From positions 2,478,501 through 2,542,500 of the forward strand of contig LR746281.1 of assembly GCA_902729315.2 (NCBI GenBank): DNA of 64,000 bases, in the 5' to 3' direction. The stretch's first letter is position 1; every line of letters starts with the position of its first letter. The notes under the pieces were generated by a model that saw only the letters and a program-made list of their open reading frames with translations, had not been told where the DNA came from and searched no databases. The position numbers were made by a program, and so were the translations under genes. Source of the stretch: Spirodela intermedia (lineage: Eukaryota > Streptophyta > Magnoliopsida > Alismatales > Araceae). Positions 1 to 10,012 of the stretch are shown here, in pieces.

Positions 1-480
1 TCTCCGGCTCCCCTCCGTTGTCGATTTCTCCTTGGCCAGGCCCTTCCGTTCCGCCACCTCGCTCAGCAGCTCCCTCATCGTGAGAGCCTGACTCCCCCCT
101 CCAACGGACAGCGGCTCCCCCCCTGGGCTGGGGGGGGATGGCTTTTCCTCGAGAATTTCGGATCTGACCACATTCGCTTCGGCAGCAGAAGCAACAATAC
201 CAGCGTCTTCTTCTCCTTCCCCGGCCGTGGCAACGGCAACCGGTTCGAGCCCGTTGGACCCCTTCTGCGTCACCCCACCCGTAGGCGGTGGTGGCTCATC
301 CACGCTTTCGGATCTGACCTCTACATCCTCGGCGGGATCAGTGAGAACATCAACAGGTTGTCCTTCCTCGACGGTGGGAATGGCAGCTGGTCCGACACCA
401 TTGGCTCCCTCCGGCAACAGTCCGCGGTCCGGCGTATCCTCGCCGTCAGTAGCCACCGATCCGAGATCGGGAGTGGCCAT
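1..480 (-). CDS. N-terminal part of an unrecognised acidic protein (runs off the left edge)
   Basis: Reading leftwards from the ATG at 480-478, 160 codons stay open to the first base of the window, so this is the start of a gene whose remainder lies outside. The peptide begins MATPDLGSVATDGEDTPD and is acidic, rich in Glu, Pro, Gly and Val, with no signal peptide or membrane span. That suggests a disordered N-terminal region. Near the window edge it becomes more structured and charged (TMRELLSEVAERKGLAKEK, about residues 135-153), which looks like the start of a helix. The upstream leader holds a (GA)n run typical of plant 5' UTRs. I do not recognise the family. The opposite strand is also open here, but the minus reading has the more natural composition and a GCCACC-free but acceptable start. 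Introns cannot be excluded. Confidence 0.55.
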   Translation of the reverse strand, partial: MATPDLGSVATDGEDTPDRGLLPEGANGVGPAAIPTVEEGQPVDVLTDPAEDVEVRSESVDEPPPPTGGVTQKGSNGLEPVAVATAGEGEEDAGIVASAAEANVVRSEILEEKPSPPSPGGEPLSVGGGSQALTMRELLSEVAERKGLAKEKSTTEGSRR

Positions 481-1371
481 TTCCGCGGCGGAGACCAGAT
501 TCCAGGAGGGGACGCAGGAAGGAAGGCGGAGGCGGGATGGATGAACAGCTGGGGAGGGGCTGAGCTTGGCTGGTTGCCGCTTCTCGGATTCAGAGAAATC
601 CCGTGGACAACTGCAGGTGCCGCTCCTCGCGCAGAGAGAGAGAGAGAGAGAGAGACGTTAAGAAAACTGTCAACCCGGGGACGGGGCTCAGATGAAAGAG
701 ATGAATGACTCGGCGAGTCGCCGCCGTAACTCGCTTCACTCACCTCCGAGTCGCGCTCCCAAGCTATGACGTCTTCATTCATGACTCGTTTTGTCATCAT
801 CCTCCCTCGCGATCTTCTAAGAGGCCAGTAAAAGAGTATAAGTACAAATATATTATCTCTCATGGAGCATATTGAACAATCACTTAAATATTAATCCCTA
901 GTTTGCATCGTTCTACAGCAAGGGAAATAATTGTATGAAATTTTAATGAAGAGGCTGTGGAGAATGACACAATTATTCATAAAATTCCCGTACATTTGCA
1001 AATACAATCATACCATTCGGTGGATAGAATCGTCCATTTTTCAAAAGTGGTGTTAATGGGCCGATTTCAGGCCCACTAATAAAATGGGCGATTCTACTCT
1101 CTCTCTATCTCTCTCTACGAGTTCATTTAAGTAGACGAATAGCCCGCGTTGACGTTGAGATAATCCTGCTCTCTCTCTCTCTCTCTCTCTCGCTAACACC
1201 TCCAGAGCAGGTATGAGATAGGGGGGTAAATATTTCGGATTAAGAAGAGAGCACACTTCTTTCGGCTTCCACAACGGCGACGACGAAGTGGGTGATGGAG
1301 GAGAGGTGTAGGGCAGCAGTAGCTAGGGAGGAGGAGGTTTCAGAAAGGGAGAGGTGGGAGGGAGGTCGGTT
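481..1371. other. Intergenic: leader/promoter of the left-edge gene and 3' flank of the TBC gene
   Basis: No gene is supported here. The part next to 480 contains a (GA)n run near 631-655, probably in the 5' leader of the left-edge gene. A (CT)n run lies near 1170-1191. The part up to 1371 must contain the 3' UTR of the TBC gene. Short open frames through the microsatellites encode only Arg/Glu or Ser/Leu runs and are not credible. Confidence 0.5.
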
Positions 1372-4300
1372 TCAGATCTTGCCGTGGAGGGAGAGGACGA
1401 GGTCGTGGGCCTCGTCCAGGAGCCTCCAGACGTCGAGCCGCCCCGCGAGAGCGTTGCACTCCCGCAGAATCTCCTCCGCGCCGCCGTCCTCCTCGATGAT
1501 GAGCTTCCGCCGCTGCAGCACGCAGGCGGCGATAGCGTACAGCAGGAGGTCCTCTGTGGGGGGAGACGCCCGCCGCTGCCGCACACCAGCGTGCACCGCC
1601 GCCTGGTCCGCCCACAGGACCTCCCACAGGCACAGCGTCTGCTCGAAGGATAGCTCCCGACGAAGGAGCACCACCACCATGCGGTACGCGAAGGCGCAGT
1701 CCGCCGCGCGGTGCCGCTCCAGGTGCCGGAACAGCGCGGCGTCCCTGTGCCGGATGATCCGCGCCACCACGCCGAGCTGCCGCCGGATGCCCGCCTCGTC
1801 GAGCCGGAAGTTGTGCCTGGCCCGCCTCATGAAGCCGGCGAAGCACCAGAATGCCTCGCTGTCATCCTCCACCACGGCGGCGATCGGGGACAGCAGGTCC
1901 CCCATCCCCTGACAGTAGCCGATCTCCGGGTCGTATATCGCGTACGCCTCCAGCACGGCGACCAGGCGGGCGGCGTGGTGGACCCTGCAGGGCTCCAGGT
2001 CCTCGTAGTCCTTCAACCCCACCGCCTCCGCCGCCCCTCGCGCCGCCTCCGCCGTGTGGTGGCCTTTACCAGAAGATGGAACCCACTCCGCGCGCAACGC
2101 GTCTAGACGGATAATACGCTGCCATTTGGCGTAGTCCTCGACGGCGCAGGCTGGCGTGACCGGAGTCGCCTCCTCAGAGCTCGGATACCGGGCGTGACTC
2201 CCGCCGGCGGTTTTCTTCAGTTCCTGGTGACCATCGTCACTCCCACCCCTCAGGAGTCGCAGGCACCGCTCCCTCAGTTTCTCGTACTCTTCCCTTGAAT
2301 TTTTTCAATAAAAAAAAACATCGATGAGAAGACATTATTCGATCGATCAATCATGCGAGGAGAAGAAATCGAGGGTGGAGGGGGTTCTCTGACTACCTTC
2401 TCCGAGCTCTAGACTCGTTTCTTTCAGCCTCTGTACTGCTCAAGTCGTACCTGCAGATTTTTTTTCGATAAGATCACATCATGAACTTATAAACAACATG
2501 AAGAACTTTGCAGGTCATTAAACAAGATTGCCCATGAAAAATGAGGAGCCGAGTATTCTGGAATACGGGCCTAAAGAATATCAGCAAACCAGACGGATTA
2601 ACTATGGTGAACGAGTACGATAGCGCATGCTATGAGAGTTCAGGCTCGCTGCAGCTGCTCTAGGAGGTGGATCTCCAGATGCATGCACATGAATCTACGA
2701 GCGTGGAAGGACTCAAGAGGCTACTACGTTGGGTAACAGCCATGGAAAGAGCACCAAATTGCTGTACAACTAATAGCAAGACAATGGGAGAGAGCCTGAA
2801 AAGGATTTCCGCCTTCAGACATTGCAGGAATGTGGACAGAACACAGATTATACACCGTAATGAATAAAGTTTTAAGCAATGACCAACAACTCTTTGTTGC
2901 AGATGGCAAGTCGTGTGCGATTGAATGGGAAATATTCTGGGAATCCAAGGATGACATAAGCCAAAGTATCTTACACTTGATCGAACCTTCTCATAGCGAT
3001 GAACAGTTTCTATGTAAATGAGAATATATTGAGTCTAATGCCACTAACACACCCTTCGGGCCATTGTGTTTCATGTTCAAAACAAAGAGACATCACATGC
3101 ATTGTACTATAACAATTAAACACAAATTCTACGAGAATTATCTCAGGAAAGAAAAGTCTGCCCCTAGCTGAGGTGTTACGAAAATTGCAACATTTCAGAC
3201 AAAGGTTAACAACAGAAGACAAGGTAGTAATCGGTAACAGGTATCATAAGAATTCAGATACCAAATAGATTTATCACGTCAGGGAAACTTTCACCCAAAA
3301 CGCTCATTGAGTAACTAAAAACGTGTAGACATTCGTTGCATAAGATTTTAAAGTGCAAACCTAAAGTTAAATCATATATATGCAACATCTTCATCAAAAA
3401 ATATTCCCATCTAATGCTGATAGTTATGCAAGAAAATTGATACTTTATTATGGTAGGGAAGCCCCTTCAACTTCGAAGGTTTGAGATGCAACCCAGATGA
3501 GTGAAAAAAACCTAATCAGCATTAAACAGATAGAAAGGTGCTGCATTTAGTCAGCATTGAAAATTGCAAGCAGACATTTGATCTGACCCAACCGATTCGA
3601 ATCATTTGTAGGAAAGAGGTTTAAAATTTACGCCAATAGATCGTTAAAAAGCTGTCAAATGCAGAGCAGAGAAAAAAAATGATGTCCGGTCTAAAAACAT
3701 CCGTATTATAAAATGGCAAGAAGGGTGTTAAATTCACGTACATTAAATTCAAACAAATAAGGTGAATCTCAATGGAAAAGTTCTTGAAAAGTCAGAAATC
3801 TTACACGCCAAGGAGAAAAGGCCAGACTTCAGCCCTGATTCCTGGCTCTATGCCCTGGATCATATAAGTAGATAGCATAAGAACATCCGTTGAAAGCAAA
3901 ATACAAATTAATACAGAACAATCATTGGGTAACAAAATCAAGACGAGTGAGTAATAAGTCCACAACAAATTGAGGGATAAAGAAAATGTGACAAGTGCTC
4001 ACTCCATTGCGAACTCTTTTCAGAAGCTTCACTTTATCTTGAAGTTTTCCATCTGGTGAAAATAGATTGATCCACTGCTGAAAAGATAGAGGATGCTTTC
4101 TTTTCATCCGGGTCCATGGTGATCTGAGGCCACCTCTGCATGTCAGCAAGAAGGTCACAACCCAAGCTTTACATCGACTCATAAACAAAAGAGAAGGGGA
4201 TGGAAAATACTGTATAGAACGTGAGATTATCAGGTTTTCATTAAAAATGCATTCACATAAATCTTATAATACCAGGAATTCATGGCATCCTACAAAATAA

Positions 4301-4931
4301 AGCTAACTTTGAGGGATGTAAGGCCAAATCGCGATAATTTCATCCTCCGAGAGTTAATTGATCCAAACATGAATGACAGAGCGTGAAAGCAGTAAATAGT
4401 ATCCGAAAAGCCCTATAACCAAGAGAAACGAACATATCCCAATGAAATACCCCCCTAATTCTCTGTGATAAATGTCACGTCCCATCAGCAAGGTATGGTG
4501 GGACTTGCCCCACATTGGGAATATGGAGTTCTGATGTGGGGTTTATGTTTTCCGGTTGTTCCTTTTCAGGTGTGGTTCTCCTAGGATGCAATACGAGAAT
4601 TAATTGCATCCATCTTTAAAATTAAAATTGATGACAAATTGAAGGAATGCCACGAGGTGAATTTCCAGTTTCTTCTGTAATTTGAGAACTGGAGAGTGAC
4701 ACAGAAGCTTGGCAACGTCAAAATTGATCAAACAGAGTTCCTAACGAGGAAAATTTAGGAAGGGAGGAGGGGAAGGACTAACCGGTCGCGAACTGGGGTT
4801 GAAGAGGTAATTATTAGAAGCGATCTCAAATGAATCCATGACGACGATGTTGACGAGGACGACGACGGAGAGGATAACGGTGTCGACGGTGAACAAGCCA
4901 AACAAGCATCCGATCGCAGGAGGGCTTTCAT
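1372..4931 (-). CDS. TBC-domain Rab GTPase-activating protein, five exons, complete
   Basis: I reconstructed five minus-strand exons: 4931-4783, 4135-4003, 3854-3805, 2450-2397 and 2293-1372. All introns are GT-AG and all phases join, giving 435 residues. Residues 20-45 are Ser-rich and hydrophobic. Residues 51-60 (GGLRSPWTRM) and 95-111 (GIEPGIRAEVWPFLLGV) are typical of the plant TBC family that includes Arabidopsis At5g53570, compared from memory. Both catalytic fingers are present: the arginine finger IxxDxxR (I190, D193, R196) and the glutamine finger YCQ (Y255-Q257). Further conserved blocks are EAFWCF (about 276-281), RRELSFEQTLCLWEV (340-354) and DLLLYAIAA (377-385). TBC proteins accelerate GTP hydrolysis by Rab GTPases and end membrane-trafficking signals; the Rab substrate cannot be read from sequence. 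Exon 5 is very GC-rich and the small exons and introns are AT-rich. The start at 4931 is the first in-frame ATG, and the stop is TGA at 1374-1372. Confidence 0.93.
2451..3804 (-). other. Intron 3 of the TBC gene
   Basis: This 1.35 kb intron begins GTAAGA after exon 3 and ends CTGCAG before exon 4. It is AT-rich. I see no transposon with clear ends and no credible coding sequence in either strand. Confidence 0.8.
4136..4782 (-). other. Intron 1 of the TBC gene with a possible mobile-element scrap
   Basis: The intron begins GTTAGT and ends TGCAG. Around 4475-4580 lies a stretch about a 'gtgggacttgccccacattggg' type sequence that resembles the ends of common plant non-autonomous elements. I could not define element boundaries. 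Confidence 0.6.
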
Positions 4932-5900
4932 CTGTACAGCTTCCCTCTTTTTCTCTGTGATACCAAATTTCACCCAAATTGAGTAGACAAGATAATCGAG
5001 GAAGGAGAGTAAACCGCGGGAAGGACTTCTCTACCTTCGGCCGGAGATGACAGAGGGCACAGCCACGGCGACTACGGCCGTAACTGCCACTGCCACCGTA
5101 GCATCCACATTCCACCTTCTCCCTCTCACCCAGATCCCCACCCCATCACCACCAGGAAGCAAACACCACAGCCGATCTTCTGATTCCCCCAGTTCCGCCC
5201 ACACATGGATCAAAGAGCGCTTCCCGACCTCTCCCCCCACCGATCCCCACCGAAGAATGGCACGAAACCTCGCTCCCCCTGCGCATCTAATGGCGCGCCG
5301 ACGGCGGGGAGGACGGCATCCCTCGTCACGCCTGATGCCGCGTAGGGAGAGGGACGGGAGACCGAGCCCCTCTGAGGTCGGCCATGGCCCGCTTCCTCAC
5401 ACATGAGTAGGAAGGGAGGAGAGAGGGGGGGGCAAAAGAAAAAGGTTATCCCGGGGACCACCAAAACCAGATGACTTTCCCGTGTGGACCATGAGCCCAG
5501 ACTCCAATGAATTTCACTAAAAACCCAGTACTAGTCATAAATCATTTCCTACCCCTTTGACCGACACTTCATCTTGCCTAATTACCCTTCAAGGAATATC
5601 TCCCCCCCCCCCCCCCTGACGGTTGTCGCCGACATCCGACACCTCACGCTCAGTAGTACTCTTAACGTTGCTCTAAGAGCTGTTATTGTCTACGAAACTA
5701 ATCCCCCCCCCCCATCCCAACTAATAATTTAAAATATAGTAATTAAGAAATTGAACGTTCCAGATATCATCCTTCTCCGGACGCCTACTAACCCTTTGCC
5801 GGGCACGGCCCGCCTTCCATATATACCTATCCGAGAGAGAGAGAGACGTGAGGACTATTGAACTTGGTAGATATCTTACTGGGCCCAAATCTAAAGGGTG
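4932..5900. other. Upstream region and probable 5' leader of the TBC gene
   Basis: The part to about 5400 is GC-rich and probably holds the leader and core promoter of the minus-strand TBC gene. Several overlapping open frames on both strands are compositional only; none matches a family I know. Homopolymer C runs near 5601-5616 and 5703-5713 are prone to sequencing error. A short (GA)n run lies near 5833-5845. Confidence 0.45.
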
Positions 5901-5909
5901 CCCAAACAC

Positions 5910-6303
<394 letters not shown>

Positions 6304-7850
6304 TCCGCTGAGGCAGGTGTACTCGGAGGCGGGCCCGGGACTTTGGGGCTCTGACTTAGTTCAGGGCCTTGGGTGACTCCTTGAACGATAGTTTGGGGAT
6401 CACGATGTGAAGGGCGTGTTGACTATCGGGGGATCTATTACCGTTGACCTAGATTCGCCTGTATTAACAATGAGAGTGGGAAGCGTGAGTCGGTGGCATG
6501 GTGGGACCCTTCGTCAAATCTCTCATGCTGAACTACTCGTGGGTGGTATAAATTGTCAACGATGCCAGGTCATACCCTTTTGACTCTGACGTCCAACTCA
6601 ACATTGACTGAGTAGCCGAGGGAGCTGACGAATTCAAAGCTCTGCCCACGATGCGAAACCACGCGCCACGTACGCCCAAATGACTGTAGTTAAAAGTCAT
6701 TACTAACCGATATTCTAGAAGTTACCGGAAATGGTAGGTTTAGAGTTGCACGTGAGTCGTTGCCGGTCAGGGAGAAGCCACCTTCAGTTCATCTCTAGAA
6801 ATAAACTGCTCCAGAAAAAGAAGCGATAACAAATATTTAAATATATATTAAAAATTAAAACTATTTGTTAGCCGGACGAGATGACTCCAGAACGCATACC
6901 ACGGGAGACGAAGAATTTGACTATGGCTGGAAGAGGGAAATGGCGCCGCTCTGGCTTGGTGGCGGGAGAGAGGAATTCCTCCTCGTCCGCCGCCGGCGCT
7001 CCGCCGAGGCTCGCCGCCGGATCGTGCCGTCGCTGCCGTGTATGCCCGCCGCTGTTGGGTCCTTCCTCTTCGCCGCCTCCTTCTCGATCCCTTCTGGTTG
7101 CGTAGGAGTTCCTCGGGAGTGGATCTCCCTGGCTCTAAGTTAAACTAGGCGAGAAGGAACGGCGATGAATATTCTCGGCGACGTCACTGCGGAAAGCGGA
7201 GTAGACGGGGAGGAAGAGGAGCCGTCTTCTTCCCCCCCATGCGAGAGATCCTTCTACAGCCTCATAGGAGCTGGAAAATGGTGAAATTACTGCGGTGAAA
7301 CTTACAGACGGTGGGAGACGTGCCAAGGGTAGAGAAGGTCGTTTACATAGGGGTATTTGGGGTATTTCATGTTTACCGGACCCACCATAATGGGAAATCG
7401 ATTTCCTCGTGTTATTGGGCCGAAAGACCTATTTTCCTAGAGCCCATTTTCTTTGGCCCAGAACCAGGCCATGGGTCCTGTTCTGTTCTGTTCTGTTCTG
7501 TTCCACGTGTTGCCGCCATTTGCAGGTTGATAGGATCTCCGGGAGGAGCGGACGCCTTCCGTTCCTCGGTGGACGACGGCGACGGCGTCCTCTTCCCCCG
7601 CTTACCCTCTTCGGTGGCTCTCCACAACCTGTCAAAAATCCCAGCCCTTCCCTCTTCTCCCCCTTCAACCAGGAGGACAACGGCGACATGGCCGGAGCGG
7701 CGGCGGGACACGACGGCGGCCCCTGCACAGCACAGACGGCCCGCTAAGGAGAGACACCGCGAGGACGAAAGCCGTCGTCTCCGCAAGGCTCCGGGAGGCG
7801 GGGACGACGGCGGGGGCGGTGGCGGTGGCTGTTGCTGTTTTTCCCCTGCG
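6304..7850. other. Intergenic: unassigned sequence and promoter/leader of the membrane protein gene
   Basis: 6304-6840 is unique-looking mixed sequence with no gene I can support. 6865-7140 is a GC-rich island with short open frames of Arg/Ser/Pro composition that match nothing I recognise; it could be a gene relic. A TTCTG pentanucleotide repeat lies at about 7479-7503. 7540-7850 is GC-rich and open in frame with the downstream gene, but has the composition of a 5' leader. Confidence 0.45.
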
Positions 7851-8804
7851 ATGGCCGGCGGTACGCGTCCGTCGATTCCCGAGGTCACCGCCGCCGCCCT
7901 CTCCTGCACGCTCTTCCTCTTCTCCCTCGCCGCCATCTCCTTCATCCTCCATTTCCACCTCCGCGCTTCCCGCGGCGAGGGCCCCCGGCCGCGGCGGCGC
8001 CTCCGGGACCTCAACTCACTGTGGGCTGTCCGGATCCTGCTGGCGGTCTTCGCCTGCCTCTGGTCGATGGCGGAGCTCCTCCGCCTCCGCTTCCTCCTAC
8101 CCAACTGGCTCCACCTCGACCTCTGCAGGGGCCACGTACTCGCGTCGCAGGGCTTCGCGGAGCCGTGCTTCTTCACCACGCTCCTCTTCCTCCTCCGGAC
8201 CTCCGTCCAGGGGAAGATCTGCTACCCCAACGCCTTCGCCATGGCGCTGGTCCTGGCCCTGCTCTCCTCCCTCCCTTTCCTCCTTCTCCACTCCCTCTTC
8301 CTCTCCCTCTCCCCCTGGGTCTTCTCCCCCCTCGGCATCCCCCCGGAGGTCTTCTTCGGGCAGGGCACCACCAACTTCTCCCACGGCGGCCGCTGCTCCT
8401 ACCCGCTGTTCAGCACGGCGCTCCTCGCATGGTTCGGCGCCGCCTACGTCCCCTGGTTCGTGTCGGCGTGCTGGCGGGCGGCGGAGGTGGTGATCAACAA
8501 GCGCCTGGGGGTGCGGCTCTACGCCCTGACGTCGACGGTGGTACTGGGGATCTGCGTGCAGGTGGTGGCGCTCGCACTCTCCGCCTTCTGGAGCCCCGGG
8601 ACGGCGGTGTTCCAGGGTCTGCGGCTCGCCGCCTTCCTCGGCGTCTTCTCCTCCGCACTCGTAGGGGAATGGGTGCTCGTCCTCTGCCCCATCGCCGACG
8701 CCCTCGACGCCGTCGGGTGGAGGGCTCCCGTCGCAACGGCCGGCCCACCCGCCGCAACAGGTTCCCACGCTGGTGGCGCCGCCGGCTGCCTTGAAGACAC
8801 CTGA
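7851..8804 (+). CDS. Seven-span integral membrane protein of a plant family of unknown function
   Basis: This single-exon gene encodes 317 residues, ending in TGA at 8802-8804. Seven hydrophobic segments can be seen at about residues 15-36, 56-76, 98-117, 127-155, 184-208, 221-247 and 256-282. Between spans 1 and 2 is a basic loop (GPRPRRRLRDLNSLW), and the motif LASQGFAEPCFF (97-108) starts span 3. The arrangement resembles a small family of plant membrane proteins such as Arabidopsis At5g62960, from memory; the function is not established. The frame is open back to 7311, but the upstream part is Arg/Pro-rich leader-like sequence, and hydrophobic family-like sequence begins at the ATG at 7851, so I chose that start. 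Third codon positions are overwhelmingly G or C, as in GC-rich monocot genes. Confidence 0.83.
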   Translation: MAGGTRPSIPEVTAAALSCTLFLFSLAAISFILHFHLRASRGEGPRPRRRLRDLNSLWAVRILLAVFACLWSMAELLRLRFLLPNWLHLDLCRGHVLASQGFAEPCFFTTLLFLLRTSVQGKICYPNAFAMALVLALLSSLPFLLLHSLFLSLSPWVFSPLGIPPEVFFGQGTTNFSHGGRCSYPLFSTALLAWFGAAYVPWFVSACWRAAEVVINKRLGVRLYALTSTVVLGICVQVVALALSAFWSPGTAVFQGLRLAAFLGVFSSALVGEWVLVLCPIADALDAVGWRAPVATAGPPAATGSHAGGAAGCLEDT

Positions 8805-9690
8805 CGGCAGGGAGGCTGCGATGATGTTGCGACCGGTGGTTTGTTCTTCTCGTCCATTTTTTTTTAATTATTCTCTTGAATGTTCTACAAGAAAATTATT
8901 CAAGCGTACTTCTGGATCATTTAACTGTTTTGTTTATATAAAAAGGTAAATACTAGAGAGAACCTCAGTTGTTAGTCGTTAGATGATATGAATATCTTGC
9001 TCCTTTGTATTCGTATGATCAACATGAATTAGTATAACCCTAAGAACACCATTGAGAATGAACTGGTACAAAAAAAAGAAGAGAAAAGTTAAAGAATATG
9101 GGTAATAAATAAATAAATAAAAACATGGCCTAATATCTCGATAAGAACATCTCAAGAGAGTTATAGAAGCTACCTTGTGTTCTGGGGTCCACCATATGGC
9201 ATAGTTGTTCAAGTCCTCCTATTCCTTCCCATTCTTGTGAGATTTTCATTAGTGTTTTTTAAGTGAAGGGAAAAAATTAAAAAAATTTCATCAAATCTTT
9301 TTCTTTTTTCATATTTTATCACCTATAAAAACAAGATTTTCATTGAAAGGCTTTTAAAGTTTTTACTTTGTATAGAAAAGCTTATTGATCAATAATTACT
9401 TGTAAATTCGAAAGCCATTTGAACCTCCTTTACATGTGTTAATTAATTCTCAGCTTAATATGTGATTCTATAGTGATGGGTTTGCTAACATTAAAGACAT
9501 GTCATACTCCATTTAGCTTCATAAAAAAATGTGAAAAATATTACGTTGACTTATCACCTCCTCTCTTTCTCTTCATTGATGATTAGGAGCTTGGTTGGAA
9601 GAGGAGAGAGGAATATCTATCATAGGAGGATCAAACCTAAAAAAGAGCTCCACATAGGTGACCATTGAATAATCTACATTGATCCACTTT
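8805..9690. other. AT-rich intergenic DNA, nothing recognised
   Basis: This is the 3' flank of the membrane protein gene followed by AT-rich sequence with no credible gene or defined element. From about 9690 the sequence becomes homologous to the repeated flanks of the downstream array. Confidence 0.5.
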
Positions 9691-10012
9691 TAGATCGACA
9701 TAATTGCCATGTTGATCGAGTATATTGGGCTCCCCACATACTCATTGTCTAGATTGAGGGGGTGAGATAAGTCCCCCTAAGAAGCCAGTGGGAATGCACA
9801 TAAGCTTCTAGCCAAATTTACTTTTATGAGAAATATTTTTACATAAAAATTAAATTTTAGAAAAATAAAATTTTCTCACTAAACATAATTTGGTGAACAC
9901 TGTGATATTTTGAGATTATCCATCTGCCTTATATATGCTTAATCATTTTACCTTTTTCCATGTCCTTAAATACTAATTTAGACTCTAAACTAAATGATAA
10001 TGTGACAACTAT
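9690..10012. repeat. Left-end fragment of the tandem array (unit 0), without its 8-cysteine gene
   Basis: The sequence around 'actaaacataatttggtgaa' and 'gtgataatgtgacaactatc'-like blocks aligns by eye with 23030-23240, 35440-35780 and 50590-50870. In those places it lies about 0.8 kb upstream of a minus-strand 8-cysteine gene. Here the corresponding gene position falls at the end of the membrane protein gene and no copy is present, so this looks like a truncated unit at the edge of the array. Confidence 0.6.

Noticed and set aside
1-480. Plus-strand reading of the left-edge region, which is also open and has a kelch-like YILGG look
   Set aside because: No start within the window, no repeated kelch blades, and the minus frame has a clear ATG and coherent acidic composition.
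1292-1912. Plus-strand frames opposite the TBC exon
   Set aside because: Shadows of the GC-rich minus-strand exon, which has clear conserved motifs.
7412-8179. 255-codon minus-strand frame opposite the membrane protein gene
   Set aside because: Low-complexity Arg/Ser/Pro shadow of GC-rich coding sequence.
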